The notes beneath the pieces are model-generated. The model was not told the origin of the DNA, searched no databases, and saw nothing but the letters and a program-made list of their open reading frames with translations. From Nocardioides daedukensis (GTDB lineage Bacteria > Actinomycetota > Actinomycetes > Propionibacteriales > Nocardioidaceae): a DNA stretch of 64,000 nt. Positions 48,717-57,340 of the stretch are shown piece after piece; the stretch's first letter is position 1, and every line of letters begins with the position of its first letter. A program made the position numbers and the translations under genes. The DNA is taken from contig NZ_JACCAA010000001.1 in the NCBI RefSeq assembly GCF_013408415.1, positions 806,001-870,000 on the forward strand, in the 5' to 3' direction.

Positions 48717-49982
48717 GTGGTGACGACGAAGCCCAGCCGACTCCCGAAATGGCTGCTCGGTGGCGGATCGATAGCAGTCGCCATGGGCATCATGAACGTC
48801 GGAACCTATGGCTTCACGATGCTGGCAGCACGCTTGCTCGGCCCCCAGCCCTACGGCGCCCTGGCCAGCCTGATGGCCACCCTGCTGGTGATCAGCGTTC
48901 TCCAGCTGGGCCTGCAGGCAACCGCCGCGCGCCGGATCTCGGCCGATCCCGGGCACGTCGGCCAGATCGAGGACACCACGATGAGGGTGACCCATCGCGC
49001 CGCCCTCGTCGTCGGCGTGCTCCTCCTGGTCCTCGCTCCGGTGATCAACCACGTGCTGCGTCTGGATAACCTCCTCGTCGCCGCACTGATCGCCGTGGCT
49101 GCCGTGCCGATGACAGTCATGGGCGGGCAGATCGGCGTACTCCAGGGTGAGCGCCGTTGGCTCACGCTGTCGCTGGTCTACATCGCCAACGGAGTGCCGC
49201 GCCTGGTCATCGGTGTGGCGCTCCTCGCCTGGCAGCCGACCGAGCTCAACGCGATGATCGCCGTCGTGATCGGCCAGTTCGTGCCGGTCGTCGTCGGGTG
49301 GCTCGCCCTGCGCCACGCACGTACCCCGGGTGAGCACAGCGATCGGCACTCGATCCGGCCGATGATTCGCGAGACGGTCCTGAACTCCCAGGCGCTGCTC
49401 GCCTTCTTCGCGCTCTCCAACGCTGATGTGATCGTGGCTCGCAACGTCCTCGACGAGCACGACGCCGGCCTCTATGCCGGCGGCCTGATCCTCACCAAGG
49501 CGGTGCTCTTCCTCCCCCAGTTCATCGTGGTGCTGGCCTTCCCGGCGATGGCCTCGGCCGGCGAGCGACGCCGGGCGCTGACCCGGTCCCTGTCCCTGGT
49601 CGGGCTGCTCGGCCTGGTCGCGGTCGTCGGCTCGGTCCTGCTCTCGGAAGTGGCGATGGTCTTCGTGGGCGGCAAGGACTACTCCGAGATCGAGTCGCGG
49701 CTCTGGCTCTTCGCGATCCTGGGCACCGCGCTGTCCATGCTCCAGCTGCTCGTCTACTCGGTGCTCGCACGACAGGGCCAGCGCTCGATCTATCTCGTCT
49801 GGGCAGCGCTGGTCGCACTCGTGGCCGGCGGGATGACGATCGTCAGCACGCTCGGCGAGCTGCTCCTGCTCGTGGTGGCCGTCGACGGCGGCCTGCTCGC
49901 GGTGCTGTTCGTGCTGAGCCTGGTGATCATCCGCCGACCCGTCCCGCAGCCCGACGCACTGGCAGGCATCGCCCCTCAGTGA
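48717..49982 (+). CDS. Polysaccharide flippase-like membrane protein (MATE/Wzx superfamily)
   Basis: A 421-residue protein with about twelve membrane helices arranged as in oligosaccharide flippases. It starts with a helix (GGGSIAVAMGIMNVGTYGFTMLAARLLGPQPYGALASLMA) that carries the ARxLGPxxYG motif of Wzx-type proteins. It would move lipid-linked sugars across the membrane, which fits the glycosyltransferases around it. GTG 48717 or the next GTG at 48720 is the start; CAGACT seven bases upstream suggests a leaderless mRNA. The end overlaps polA by seven bases. Confidence 0.82.
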   Translation: MVTTKPSRLPKWLLGGGSIAVAMGIMNVGTYGFTMLAARLLGPQPYGALASLMATLLVISVLQLGLQATAARRISADPGHVGQIEDTTMRVTHRAALVVGVLLLVLAPVINHVLRLDNLLVAALIAVAAVPMTVMGGQIGVLQGERRWLTLSLVYIANGVPRLVIGVALLAWQPTELNAMIAVVIGQFVPVVVGWLALRHARTPGEHSDRHSIRPMIRETVLNSQALLAFFALSNADVIVARNVLDEHDAGLYAGGLILTKAVLFLPQFIVVLAFPAMASAGERRRALTRSLSLVGLLGLVAVVGSVLLSEVAMVFVGGKDYSEIESRLWLFAILGTALSMLQLLVYSVLARQGQRSIYLVWAALVALVAGGMTIVSTLGELLLLVVAVDGGLLAVLFVLSLVIIRRPVPQPDALAGIAPQ

Positions 49983-52693
49983 GCGGCTTCGTGCCAGCTC
50001 TGTCCGGTGCCCACCGAGACATCGAGTGGCACGGTCAGGCTCGCGGCCCCACCCATCTCACGACGGACCAGCTCCTCGAGCTGCTCCCGCTCCCCCGCTG
50101 CCACCTCGAGCACGAGCTCGTCGTGCACCTGCAGAAGCATTCGTGAGCTCAGTTGGGCCTCGGTGATCGCCTTGTCCACGTTGAGCATGGCCACCTTGAT
50201 GATGTCGGCGGCCGATCCCTGGATCGGCGCATTGAGGGCCATCCGCTCGGCCATCTCGCGACGCTGCCGGTTGTCACTGGTCAGGTCGGGAAGATAACGC
50301 CGACGACCCATGATCGTCTCGGTGAAGCCGCTGCGCCGGGCCTCGGCGACGACCCCGTTGAGGTAGTCGCGGATGCCACCGAAGGTCTCGAAGTAGTCAT
50401 CCATCAGCACCCGGGCCTCGGAGGCTTCGATGCGCAGCTGCTGGGACAGGCCGAAGGCCGACAGCCCATAGGCCAGGCCGTAGTTCATCGCCTTGATCTT
50501 CGCGCGCTGCTCCACGCCGACCTCGTCGGCGGGCATGTCGAACACCTTGGCCGCCGTGATCGAGTGGAAGTCGCTCCCGGATCGGAACGCCTCGATGAGC
50601 TGCTCGTCCTCGGACAGGTGCGCCATGATCCGCATCTCGATCTGGCTGTAGTCGGCGGTCAGCAGGCACTCGAACTGCGCGCCCTGGCCGCTGCCGACGA
50701 CGAATGCCTCCCGGATCCGCCTGCCTGCCTCGGTGCGGATCGGGATGTTCTGCAGGTTCGGGTCGGTGCTCGAGAGACGCCCGGTCGCCGCGATGATCTG
50801 GTTGTACGTCGTGTGGATGCGGCCGTCGCCGGCAACTGTCTTGAGCAGGCCCTCCACGGTCTGGCGCAGGCGGATCACGTCACGGTGGCGCAGCAGGTGC
50901 TGCAGGAAGGGATGCTCGGTCTTCTCGTAGAGCGACTGCAGCGCATCGGCATCGGTCGTGTAGCCGGTCTTGGTGCGCTTGGTCTTCGGCATGTTGAGCT
51001 CGTCGAAGAGAACCACCTGCAGCTGCTTGGGCGAGCCGAGGTTGATCTCCTTGCCGATCACGTCATAGGCGTCCTGGGCCGCGGCCCGGACCTGTTCACC
51101 GAACTCGGACTCGAGACCCTCGAGATAGTCGGTGTCCACGGCGATGCCGGTCTGCTCCATCCGGGCCAACGTGTCGACCAGGGGCAGCTCGACGTCCGCG
51201 AGCAGCGCAGTCCCGCCGTGTTCCTCCACCGCCTCGTCCAGGGCGTCGGCGAGATCGAGCACGGCGCGAGCGGTCAGCATCGAGACGTCGCTGGCGCCTC
51301 CGTCCTCGATGGTGTCGAAGCTCAGCTGGTCGGCGTCGCCGGTGTCCTGCCTCAGCTCCCGCTTGAGGTAGCGCAGGGTCAGGTCTGCCAAGTCGTAGGA
51401 ACGCTGGTCGGGCTGGACCAGATAGGCAGCCAGGGCGGTGTCCACTGCGAGGCCACGCAGCTCCCAGCCACGTGCCGCGAGGGCCAGGGCCGGTCCCTTC
51501 GAGTCGTGCAGGACCTTGGCTCGCGACGGGTCGGCGAGCCACGCGGCGATCGCGGCGTCGTCCTGCGGGGTGAGCTCGGTGACGTCGATCCAGGCAGCCG
51601 TTCCACGGGTGGTGGCCAACGCGATCGACAGCACGTCCCCGGTGCCACTGCGCCAGGCCCCCTGCACGGCGACGCCGACGCGGTCCTCGCCCGAGGCGTG
51701 CTCCTCGAGCCATGCCGCGACCGAGCCGGACGCAAGTCGCGTGCCGTCGAGCTCGAATCCGCTCTCGGCCGTGGTCTCGGGCTCGGAGTCGGGGTCGATG
51801 GTGTCGAGCAGCCGGGTCCGCAGCTCGCCCCTGAACTCGAGCTCGTCGAGCAGCTCGAGCCCGCTGGTCCGGTCCCACTCGCGCCGGGACAGCTCACCGG
51901 GACGCAGCGGAAGCGCCAGGTCGCGGACCAGGGCGTTGAGGTGACGGTTGCGGATCACGTCGCTGAGGTGGGCCCGTAGTGCCTCACCCTTCTTGCCGGT
52001 GATCTCGTCGGCACGGGCGATCACGTTGTCGAGGCCGTCGTACTGGTTGATCCAGCGGGCGGCGAAACCCGGTCCCACGCCCGGCACGCCGGGCAGGTTG
52101 TCGGAGGTCTCCCCCACGATGGCCGCGAGCTCGGGATAGCGGTGCGGTGGGACGCCGTACTTCTCCTCGACGGCGGCGGGGGTGAGGCGGGCCAGGTCGC
52201 TGACGCCGCGCATCGGGTAGAGGACGGTGGAGTTCTCGGTGACCAGCTGGATCGAGTCGCGGTCGCCGGTGAGGATCAACACCTCCATCCCGTCGGCGAG
52301 TGCCTCGGTGGTGAGCGTGGCGATGATGTCGTCGGCCTCGTAGCCGTCGAGCTCCATGTGCATGATCCGCATGTGGTCGAGCATCTGCTGGATCAGCGGC
52401 AGCTGGCTGCGGAACTCGTCGGGCGTCTTGTTGCGCTTGGCCTTGTACTCGCTGTATTCGGCCAACCGGAACGTCTGCCGGGACTTGTCGAACGCGACTG
52501 CGACGTGCGTCGGGCGCTCGTCTCGCAGCACGTTGACCAGCATCGAGGTGAACCCGTAGACCGCGTTGGTGTGCTGCCCGGTGGCCGTGGAGAAGTTCTC
52601 CACCGGCAGCGCGAAGAAGGCGCGGTAGGCGAGCGAGTGCCCGTCGAGCAGCAACAGGCGAGGACGGGCCGGGGCGACAGGGTTCTCAGGCAC
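49976..52693 (-). CDS. polA: DNA polymerase I
   Basis: The 905-residue repair and replication polymerase. The N-terminal 5' nuclease (LLLLDGHSLAYRAFFALP, ELDGYEADDIIATL) is followed by a degenerate exonuclease domain with no clear DxE motif, as in other actinobacteria. The polymerase domain has LSSTDPNLQNIPIR, TADYSQIEMRIMAHLS, RAKIKAMNYGLAYGLS and LQVHDELVLEV with the catalytic acidic residues. The GTG start at 52693 is supported by TAGAGT six bases upstream. It is convergent with the flippase gene. Confidence 0.95.
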   Translation of the reverse strand: MPENPVAPARPRLLLLDGHSLAYRAFFALPVENFSTATGQHTNAVYGFTSMLVNVLRDERPTHVAVAFDKSRQTFRLAEYSEYKAKRNKTPDEFRSQLPLIQQMLDHMRIMHMELDGYEADDIIATLTTEALADGMEVLILTGDRDSIQLVTENSTVLYPMRGVSDLARLTPAAVEEKYGVPPHRYPELAAIVGETSDNLPGVPGVGPGFAARWINQYDGLDNVIARADEITGKKGEALRAHLSDVIRNRHLNALVRDLALPLRPGELSRREWDRTSGLELLDELEFRGELRTRLLDTIDPDSEPETTAESGFELDGTRLASGSVAAWLEEHASGEDRVGVAVQGAWRSGTGDVLSIALATTRGTAAWIDVTELTPQDDAAIAAWLADPSRAKVLHDSKGPALALAARGWELRGLAVDTALAAYLVQPDQRSYDLADLTLRYLKRELRQDTGDADQLSFDTIEDGGASDVSMLTARAVLDLADALDEAVEEHGGTALLADVELPLVDTLARMEQTGIAVDTDYLEGLESEFGEQVRAAAQDAYDVIGKEINLGSPKQLQVVLFDELNMPKTKRTKTGYTTDADALQSLYEKTEHPFLQHLLRHRDVIRLRQTVEGLLKTVAGDGRIHTTYNQIIAATGRLSSTDPNLQNIPIRTEAGRRIREAFVVGSGQGAQFECLLTADYSQIEMRIMAHLSEDEQLIEAFRSGSDFHSITAAKVFDMPADEVGVEQRAKIKAMNYGLAYGLSAFGLSQQLRIEASEARVLMDDYFETFGGIRDYLNGVVAEARRSGFTETIMGRRRYLPDLTSDNRQRREMAERMALNAPIQGSAADIIKVAMLNVDKAITEAQLSSRMLLQVHDELVLEVAAGEREQLEELVRREMGGAASLTVPLDVSVGTGQSWHEAAH

Positions 52694-52699
52694 GTTGCG

Positions 52700-52705
52700 A
52701 CTCTA
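52700..52705 (-). promoter_or_regulatory. -10 box of a leaderless promoter (polA)
   Basis: TAGAGT on the minus strand stands six bases before the GTG at 52693 and decides that start. Confidence 0.55.
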
Positions 52706-52763
52706 GCGACCGACAGGGACATCCGCCGACCCCGGCACCGGCGGCATTGGGCACAATGCGCAC

Positions 52764-53195
52764 ATGAGCAGACCATCCATGGATCCAGCACAGATCGACG
52801 AGCTCTTGGCCTCGATGCCCGAGGGTCAGGGGGCGCTCAACGAGAAGATGGGCGTCGAGGTCATCGAGGTCACCCCGGAGCGCATCATGGCGACCATGCC
52901 GGTCGCCGGCAACACGCAGCCCTACGGCCTCCTCCACGGGGGCGCTTCGGTGGTGCTCGCCGAGACGCTGGGATCGATCGGGTCCGCGATCCACGCTTGG
53001 CCGGACAAGATCGCAGTGGGCGTTGACATCAACGCCACCCACCACCGCTCGGCCACCGGCGGCGTGGTCACCGGGGTGGCGACACCCGCGCACCTGGGCC
53101 GCAGCAGCTGCACCTGGGAGATCGTGATCACCAACGAGGAGGGCAAGCGCCTGTGCACCTCACGGATCACCTGCGCCCTCATCGCTGCGCCCTGA
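52764..53195 (+). CDS. PaaI-type hotdog-fold thioesterase
   Basis: A 143-residue acyl-CoA thioesterase. QPYGLLHGGASVVLAETLGSIGS holds the family HGG motif with the catalytic acidic residue in AETLGS, and AVGVDINATHHRSATGG is the second conserved block. The likely substrates are aromatic or medium-chain acyl-CoAs, not defined here. The start may be leaderless (CACAAT, six bases, ATG). It diverges from polA. Confidence 0.88.
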   Translation: MSRPSMDPAQIDELLASMPEGQGALNEKMGVEVIEVTPERIMATMPVAGNTQPYGLLHGGASVVLAETLGSIGSAIHAWPDKIAVGVDINATHHRSATGGVVTGVATPAHLGRSSCTWEIVITNEEGKRLCTSRITCALIAAP

Positions 53196-53251
53196 GGGGT
53201 CCCGCGCGTTCCTGAGAGGCACCAGAGCCACCCGGGCCCCCGCACCGAGGG

Positions 53252-53818
53252 TCAGGCGCTGTCGCGCTGACGGCGCAGGGAGCGACGTTGGGCCAGGACC
53301 TGCCCCAACGGCTGGCGGTGCGGCGCTGAGGTCGGGCGCCGCCCGCTGAGCTTCATCCGTACGACGTGGGTCGGCGCGATCCGCAGGACGGCCTGGGGCG
53401 CGAGCGCCATCCGGGCCAGGAACCGGTGCGCGTCACGCGAGTTGCTCAGCGAGGCTGCCGCGACGTGTCCCACGCCCTGCTCCTCGGCGTGCTGGACCGC
53501 GGCCTCCATCAGCTGGTGACCGATCCCTCGGCGCCGGAACGCCGGCGCGACGTGGGGAGAGATCGCCTGCACCGCGACCTCGGAGTTGAACGGGGTGAGC
53601 GGGCTCGTGCGCAGGATCACGGCACCGGCAACGGCGCCGTCACAGTCAGCGATGACGATCTGTTCTGCCGGGTTCTCTGCGATCCTGCCGATCACCTCCT
53701 TCATCTCCTCGAGGAGGTCCGAAGGGGTACCCCGTCGCAACAGGTCGCTCCACAGTCCCACCAACGCTGCGGCATCGTCGGTGGTGGCTCCGCGCAGCGT
53801 CGCTGCTGTCCTGCTCAT
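53252..53818 (-). CDS. GNAT-family N-acetyltransferase
   Basis: A 188-residue protein with one acetyltransferase domain (residues about 6-150). VAPAFRRRGIGHQLMEAAVQHA is the acetyl-CoA loop (RRxGIG), and ISPHVAP precedes it. The basic tail RPTSAPHRQPLGQVLAQRRSLRRQ is unusual and may bind nucleic acid or a partner. Substrate is unknown. AAGGG lies upstream of the ATG. Confidence 0.82.
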   Translation of the reverse strand: MSRTAATLRGATTDDAAALVGLWSDLLRRGTPSDLLEEMKEVIGRIAENPAEQIVIADCDGAVAGAVILRTSPLTPFNSEVAVQAISPHVAPAFRRRGIGHQLMEAAVQHAEEQGVGHVAAASLSNSRDAHRFLARMALAPQAVLRIAPTHVVRMKLSGRRPTSAPHRQPLGQVLAQRRSLRRQRDSA

Positions 53819-53895
53819 GAATCAGCCCTTCCCGGCTTGGTGCTCCGGGACGGAGACTACGCTCGGCCCCGCCCGCCATGCCAGAGGAGTCCCCC

Positions 53896-54639
53896 TTGCC
53901 CGGAATCGGCACCCTCGTCAACGTCGCCACCGTCCTGCTCGGTGCGCTGCTCGGACTTCTCCTGGGCAACCGACTTCCCCAGCGCACCCGGGAGCTGGTC
54001 ACCGACGCGCTCGGCCTGGTCACCCTGCTCATCGCAGCCGTCAGCGCCTTCGAGGTGCTCAGCCCGGCACTGTCCGCGGCGGTGGGTGACAGTGCGCCGA
54101 TGCTGATCCTCCTGGCGTCCATGCTGATCGGCGGGATCGTCGGGTCACTGCTCCGACTCGAATCACGGGTCGCGAGCCTGGGCGGATGGCTCCAGTCCCG
54201 GCTCCAGGGCGGCGCCGAGTCGGCCGAGCGGCACCGGTTCATCGAGGGCTTCGTCACCGCCTCCCTGGTCTTCTGCACCGGCCCACTCACCATCCTGGGT
54301 TCCCTCAACGACGGACTGGGCAACGGCGCCGACCAGCTCTACCTGAAGTCCGCCCTCGACGGCTTCGCGGCCATCGCGTTCGCTGCGGCATTCGGGTGGG
54401 GCGTCGCAGCCAGCATCCTGACCGTAATCACGGTGCAGGGCGCCCTCACCCTGGTCGGCGTGGCACTGGGCGACGTACTGCCCGAAGCGCACCTTGCTGC
54501 GATCACGGCCGTGGGTGGCCTGATCCTGGTCGGCGTCGCTCTGCGCCTGCTGCGGATCCGCGAGCTCGCCGTCGCAGACCTGCTGCCGGCGCTCCTCGTC
54601 GCCCCGGTCGCGGTGGAAGTCGTCGTCCTCCTGCGCTGA
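53896..54639 (+). CDS. DUF554 membrane protein (YdfK-like)
   Basis: About 247 residues with six to seven membrane helices. The N-terminal GIGTLVNVATVLLGALLGLLLGNRLP and the middle VTASLVFCTGPLTILGSLNDGLGN with LYLKSALDGFAAIAFAAAFGWGV are typical of DUF554, possibly a small transporter. TTG 53896 with GAGGAG upstream fits the family start (LPGIGTLVN); ATG 53878 is the alternative and lies only 14 bases after a TACGCT box. Function is unknown. Confidence 0.82.
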   Translation: MPGIGTLVNVATVLLGALLGLLLGNRLPQRTRELVTDALGLVTLLIAAVSAFEVLSPALSAAVGDSAPMLILLASMLIGGIVGSLLRLESRVASLGGWLQSRLQGGAESAERHRFIEGFVTASLVFCTGPLTILGSLNDGLGNGADQLYLKSALDGFAAIAFAAAFGWGVAASILTVITVQGALTLVGVALGDVLPEAHLAAITAVGGLILVGVALRLLRIRELAVADLLPALLVAPVAVEVVVLLR

Positions 54640-54777
54640 ACACAGTTTGGACACAGGACGGTGACAAAGCCGCCATTCGTCTATGACCTGGGTCACCCTG
54701 TGGATATAGTCCCGCTCAGTCCGAAGCCGGGATGGCGGCTGGACGTGTCCGGAATCCGTATGCGACAGGAGCCCTTC

Positions 54778-56331
54778 GTGCAACGGCGACTCACCCGATT
54801 CCTGAGCCTGGTGCTGGGGGTGTTCGCGCTCGCACTCATCGCCGGCGCCGCACCTTCCGCCGTGGCCGCCGGGAACACCCTGACCGGAACCGTGATCGAC
54901 ATCAACGGAGCTGCGGTGCCTGAGGTGACCGTCACGGTGGCCTCGGCCGATGGCAAGTTCACCGAGGACGTCGTCTCGGACGCCCAGGGTGGCTTCACCG
55001 TCGAGACCCCCGGCCCCGGTGACTATGTCGTCAAGGTCGACCCCGAGAAGGTCCCGCCCGGCGTGCGCGTCCCGGAGAAGGCCGAGGAGGGAGTCTCCAT
55101 CACCCTCCCCTCGGACAAGATCGTCGAGCTCAAGCTCCGGCTGACCGAATCGGTCCACGGCACGATCCTCAACCAGGACGGTGACGCCAAGACCCCCGTC
55201 GAAGGGGTCCAGATCGTCGTCGAGTCCTCGGACGGTGAGTTCACCGAGACCGCCACCTCGGACGCCGAGGGCAAGTGGAGCGTGTTCCTCCCCGAGCCCG
55301 GGACCTACAAGGTCTTCGTCGACAAGGACGAGCTCCCCGACGGCGTCTCGGTCCGCGACGGCTACAAGTCAGAGGTCACGGCCAACGTCGGCGCGGGGAT
55401 CCAGCGCACACTGATCTTCCCGATGGGCAAGGACAACCGCCAGGTGCTGAGCACCTCCGACAAGGCCCTCCAGCTGGTCGTCGAGGGTGTCCGCTTCGGT
55501 CTGCTGCTCGCGCTGGCTGCGCTGGGGCTCTCCCTCATCTTCGGGACCACCGGCCTGGTGAACTTCGCCCACGGCGAGATGATCGCGCTCGGCGCGATCA
55601 TCGCCTGGGCGATGAACACGAACGGCGTCCCCTTCTTCGTGGCTGCCCTGCTGGCGGTGCTGATCTGCACCTTGGCCGGTGGCGCCCAAGAAGTCGGCCT
55701 GTGGAGACCCTTGCGGAAACGGAAGACGGGTCTGATCGCGATGATGATCGTGACCATCGGTCTCTCGATCTTCGCCCGCTTCGTCTTCCAGTACTTCATG
55801 GGTGGCGACAACAAGTCGTACGCCGACTACGTGATCCAGGACGGCATCAACTTCGGCCCGATCTCGCTCGCACCGCGTGACCTCTGGAGCATGGCGATCG
55901 CCCTGGTGATCCTGGTTCTGGTCGGTCTCTTCGTGATCCACAGCCGGACCGGCAAGGCAATGCGGGCAGTCTCGGACAACCCGGCCCTCGCCGCAGCCTC
56001 CGGAATCGACGTGAACCGGGTGATCCTGTTCGTGTGGGTGATGGGCGGTGGACTCGCGGCCCTGTCGGGGATCCTGCTCGGCCTCTCCCAGCAGGTGAAG
56101 TTCGACATGGGCTTCGACCTGCTGCTGCTGGTCTTCGCCGGCGTCACCCTGGGCGGCCTCGGAACCGCCTTCGGCGCCCTGGCGGGCAGCCTGGTCGTGG
56201 GCATGTTCGTCACGGTCTCAACCCTTTGGATCCCGCCGGAGCTGAAGAACATCCCAGCGTTCGCCGTGCTGATCCTGATCCTGCTGTTGCGGCCCCAGGG
56301 CATCCTGGGCCGATCCGAACGAGTCGGTTGA
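54778..56331 (+). CDS. livH: LivH-type permease fused to an exported N-terminal domain pair
   Basis: A branched-chain amino acid ABC permease of 517 residues, against about 300 for ordinary LivH. The start GTG 54778 has AGGAG upstream and begins a Sec signal peptide (cleavage near residue 31, SAVAA). Two related beta-sandwich domains follow (residues about 32-124 and 125-215) of the carboxypeptidase-regulatory type, each with GTV or GTI at the start and DAQGGF or DAEGKW inside. The permease part covers residues about 220-517, with GLVNFAHGEMIALGA, LAAASGIDVNRVILFVW and GGLGTAFGALAGSLVVG. It is the first gene of the liv operon. Confidence 0.88.
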   Translation: MQRRLTRFLSLVLGVFALALIAGAAPSAVAAGNTLTGTVIDINGAAVPEVTVTVASADGKFTEDVVSDAQGGFTVETPGPGDYVVKVDPEKVPPGVRVPEKAEEGVSITLPSDKIVELKLRLTESVHGTILNQDGDAKTPVEGVQIVVESSDGEFTETATSDAEGKWSVFLPEPGTYKVFVDKDELPDGVSVRDGYKSEVTANVGAGIQRTLIFPMGKDNRQVLSTSDKALQLVVEGVRFGLLLALAALGLSLIFGTTGLVNFAHGEMIALGAIIAWAMNTNGVPFFVAALLAVLICTLAGGAQEVGLWRPLRKRKTGLIAMMIVTIGLSIFARFVFQYFMGGDNKSYADYVIQDGINFGPISLAPRDLWSMAIALVILVLVGLFVIHSRTGKAMRAVSDNPALAAASGIDVNRVILFVWVMGGGLAALSGILLGLSQQVKFDMGFDLLLLVFAGVTLGGLGTAFGALAGSLVVGMFVTVSTLWIPPELKNIPAFAVLILILLLRPQGILGRSERVG

Positions 56332-56341
56332 GGAGACTGTC

Positions 56342-57340
56342 ATGGAATGGGGATCAATCTTCTCTCAAACGGCCTCGGCCCTGATCGGTTGGGAAGTCGT
56401 CGCCTACTGCCTCGCGGCAATGGGACTGAACATCCACTTCGGCTACACCGGCCTGCTCAACTTCGGCCAGGCCGGCTTCATGGCCATGGGCGCCTACGGC
56501 GTGGCCATGGGCATCTCGACGTTCGGCATGAGTCTTCCTGTCGCGCTGCTGTTCGCCATCGCCTGGACCGTCGTCCTGGCAATGCTGCTCGGCATCCCGA
56601 CCCTGAGGTTGCGAGCCGACTACCTGGCCATCGTCACCATCGCCGCCGGTGAGATCATCCGGCTCTTCTTCCGCTCGGCCACCCTGAGCGAGTGGACCGG
56701 TGGCTCCGACGGTCTCCAGGGCTCCCCGGTGTTCAGCACGGAGTTCCGGAACCTGAACATCTACAGCGGCGGACTCGACATCGGACCGCTCAACCTCTCG
56801 CAGTACACCCTGTGGGTGGTCACGGTCGGATGGGTGCTGGTCATCCTCGGGATCCTGATCACCTGGCTCCTGATGAGCAGCCCGTGGGGCCGCGTCATCA
56901 AGGGCATCCGTGAGGACGAGGACGCGGTACGCAGCCTCGGCAAGAACGTGTTCGCCTACAAGATGCAGAGCCTGATCATCGGTGGTCTGTTCGGAGCCGC
57001 CGCGGGCATGGTGATCGCCCTGGCGAACTCGTCGGCCAACCCGGACAACTTCGCGCCGCAGTACACCTTCTTCGCCTATACCGTGCTGCTGCTCGGTGGC
57101 GCCGCACGAGTGTTCGGCCCGGTCGTCGGTGCCGTGATCTTCTGGGGTTCGCTGGTCTTCCTCGACGCGTTCCTCAAGGCGGCCAAGGGTGCCGGCTACA
57201 TCTCGGACTCGATCATGACCTACACCCAGATCGGACAGGTCCGCTTCATCCTGGTCGGACTGGTGCTGATGCTGCTGATGATCTACCGCCCCCAGGGAAT
57301 CTTCGGCGACAAGAAGGAGCTGCAGCTCGATGCCCGCTGA
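56342..57340 (+). CDS. livM: Branched-chain amino acid ABC transporter permease LivM
   Basis: The second permease subunit, 332 residues with about nine membrane helices. GYTGLLNFGQAGFMAMGAYG is the family signature near the N-terminus, and GRVIKGIREDEDAVRSLGKNVFAYK is the EAA-like loop that contacts the ATPases. GGAARVFGPVVGAVIFWG lies near the C-terminus. It follows livH by 10 bases and overlaps livG by 11, so the four genes form one operon. Confidence 0.93.
   Translation: MEWGSIFSQTASALIGWEVVAYCLAAMGLNIHFGYTGLLNFGQAGFMAMGAYGVAMGISTFGMSLPVALLFAIAWTVVLAMLLGIPTLRLRADYLAIVTIAAGEIIRLFFRSATLSEWTGGSDGLQGSPVFSTEFRNLNIYSGGLDIGPLNLSQYTLWVVTVGWVLVILGILITWLLMSSPWGRVIKGIREDEDAVRSLGKNVFAYKMQSLIIGGLFGAAAGMVIALANSSANPDNFAPQYTFFAYTVLLLGGAARVFGPVVGAVIFWGSLVFLDAFLKAAKGAGYISDSIMTYTQIGQVRFILVGLVLMLLMIYRPQGIFGDKKELQLDAR

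Noticed and set aside
48651..49460. N-terminal extension of the GT-C-like membrane protein
   Set aside because: It is antisense to the flippase gene and hydrophilic; membrane helices begin only after the ATG at 48650.
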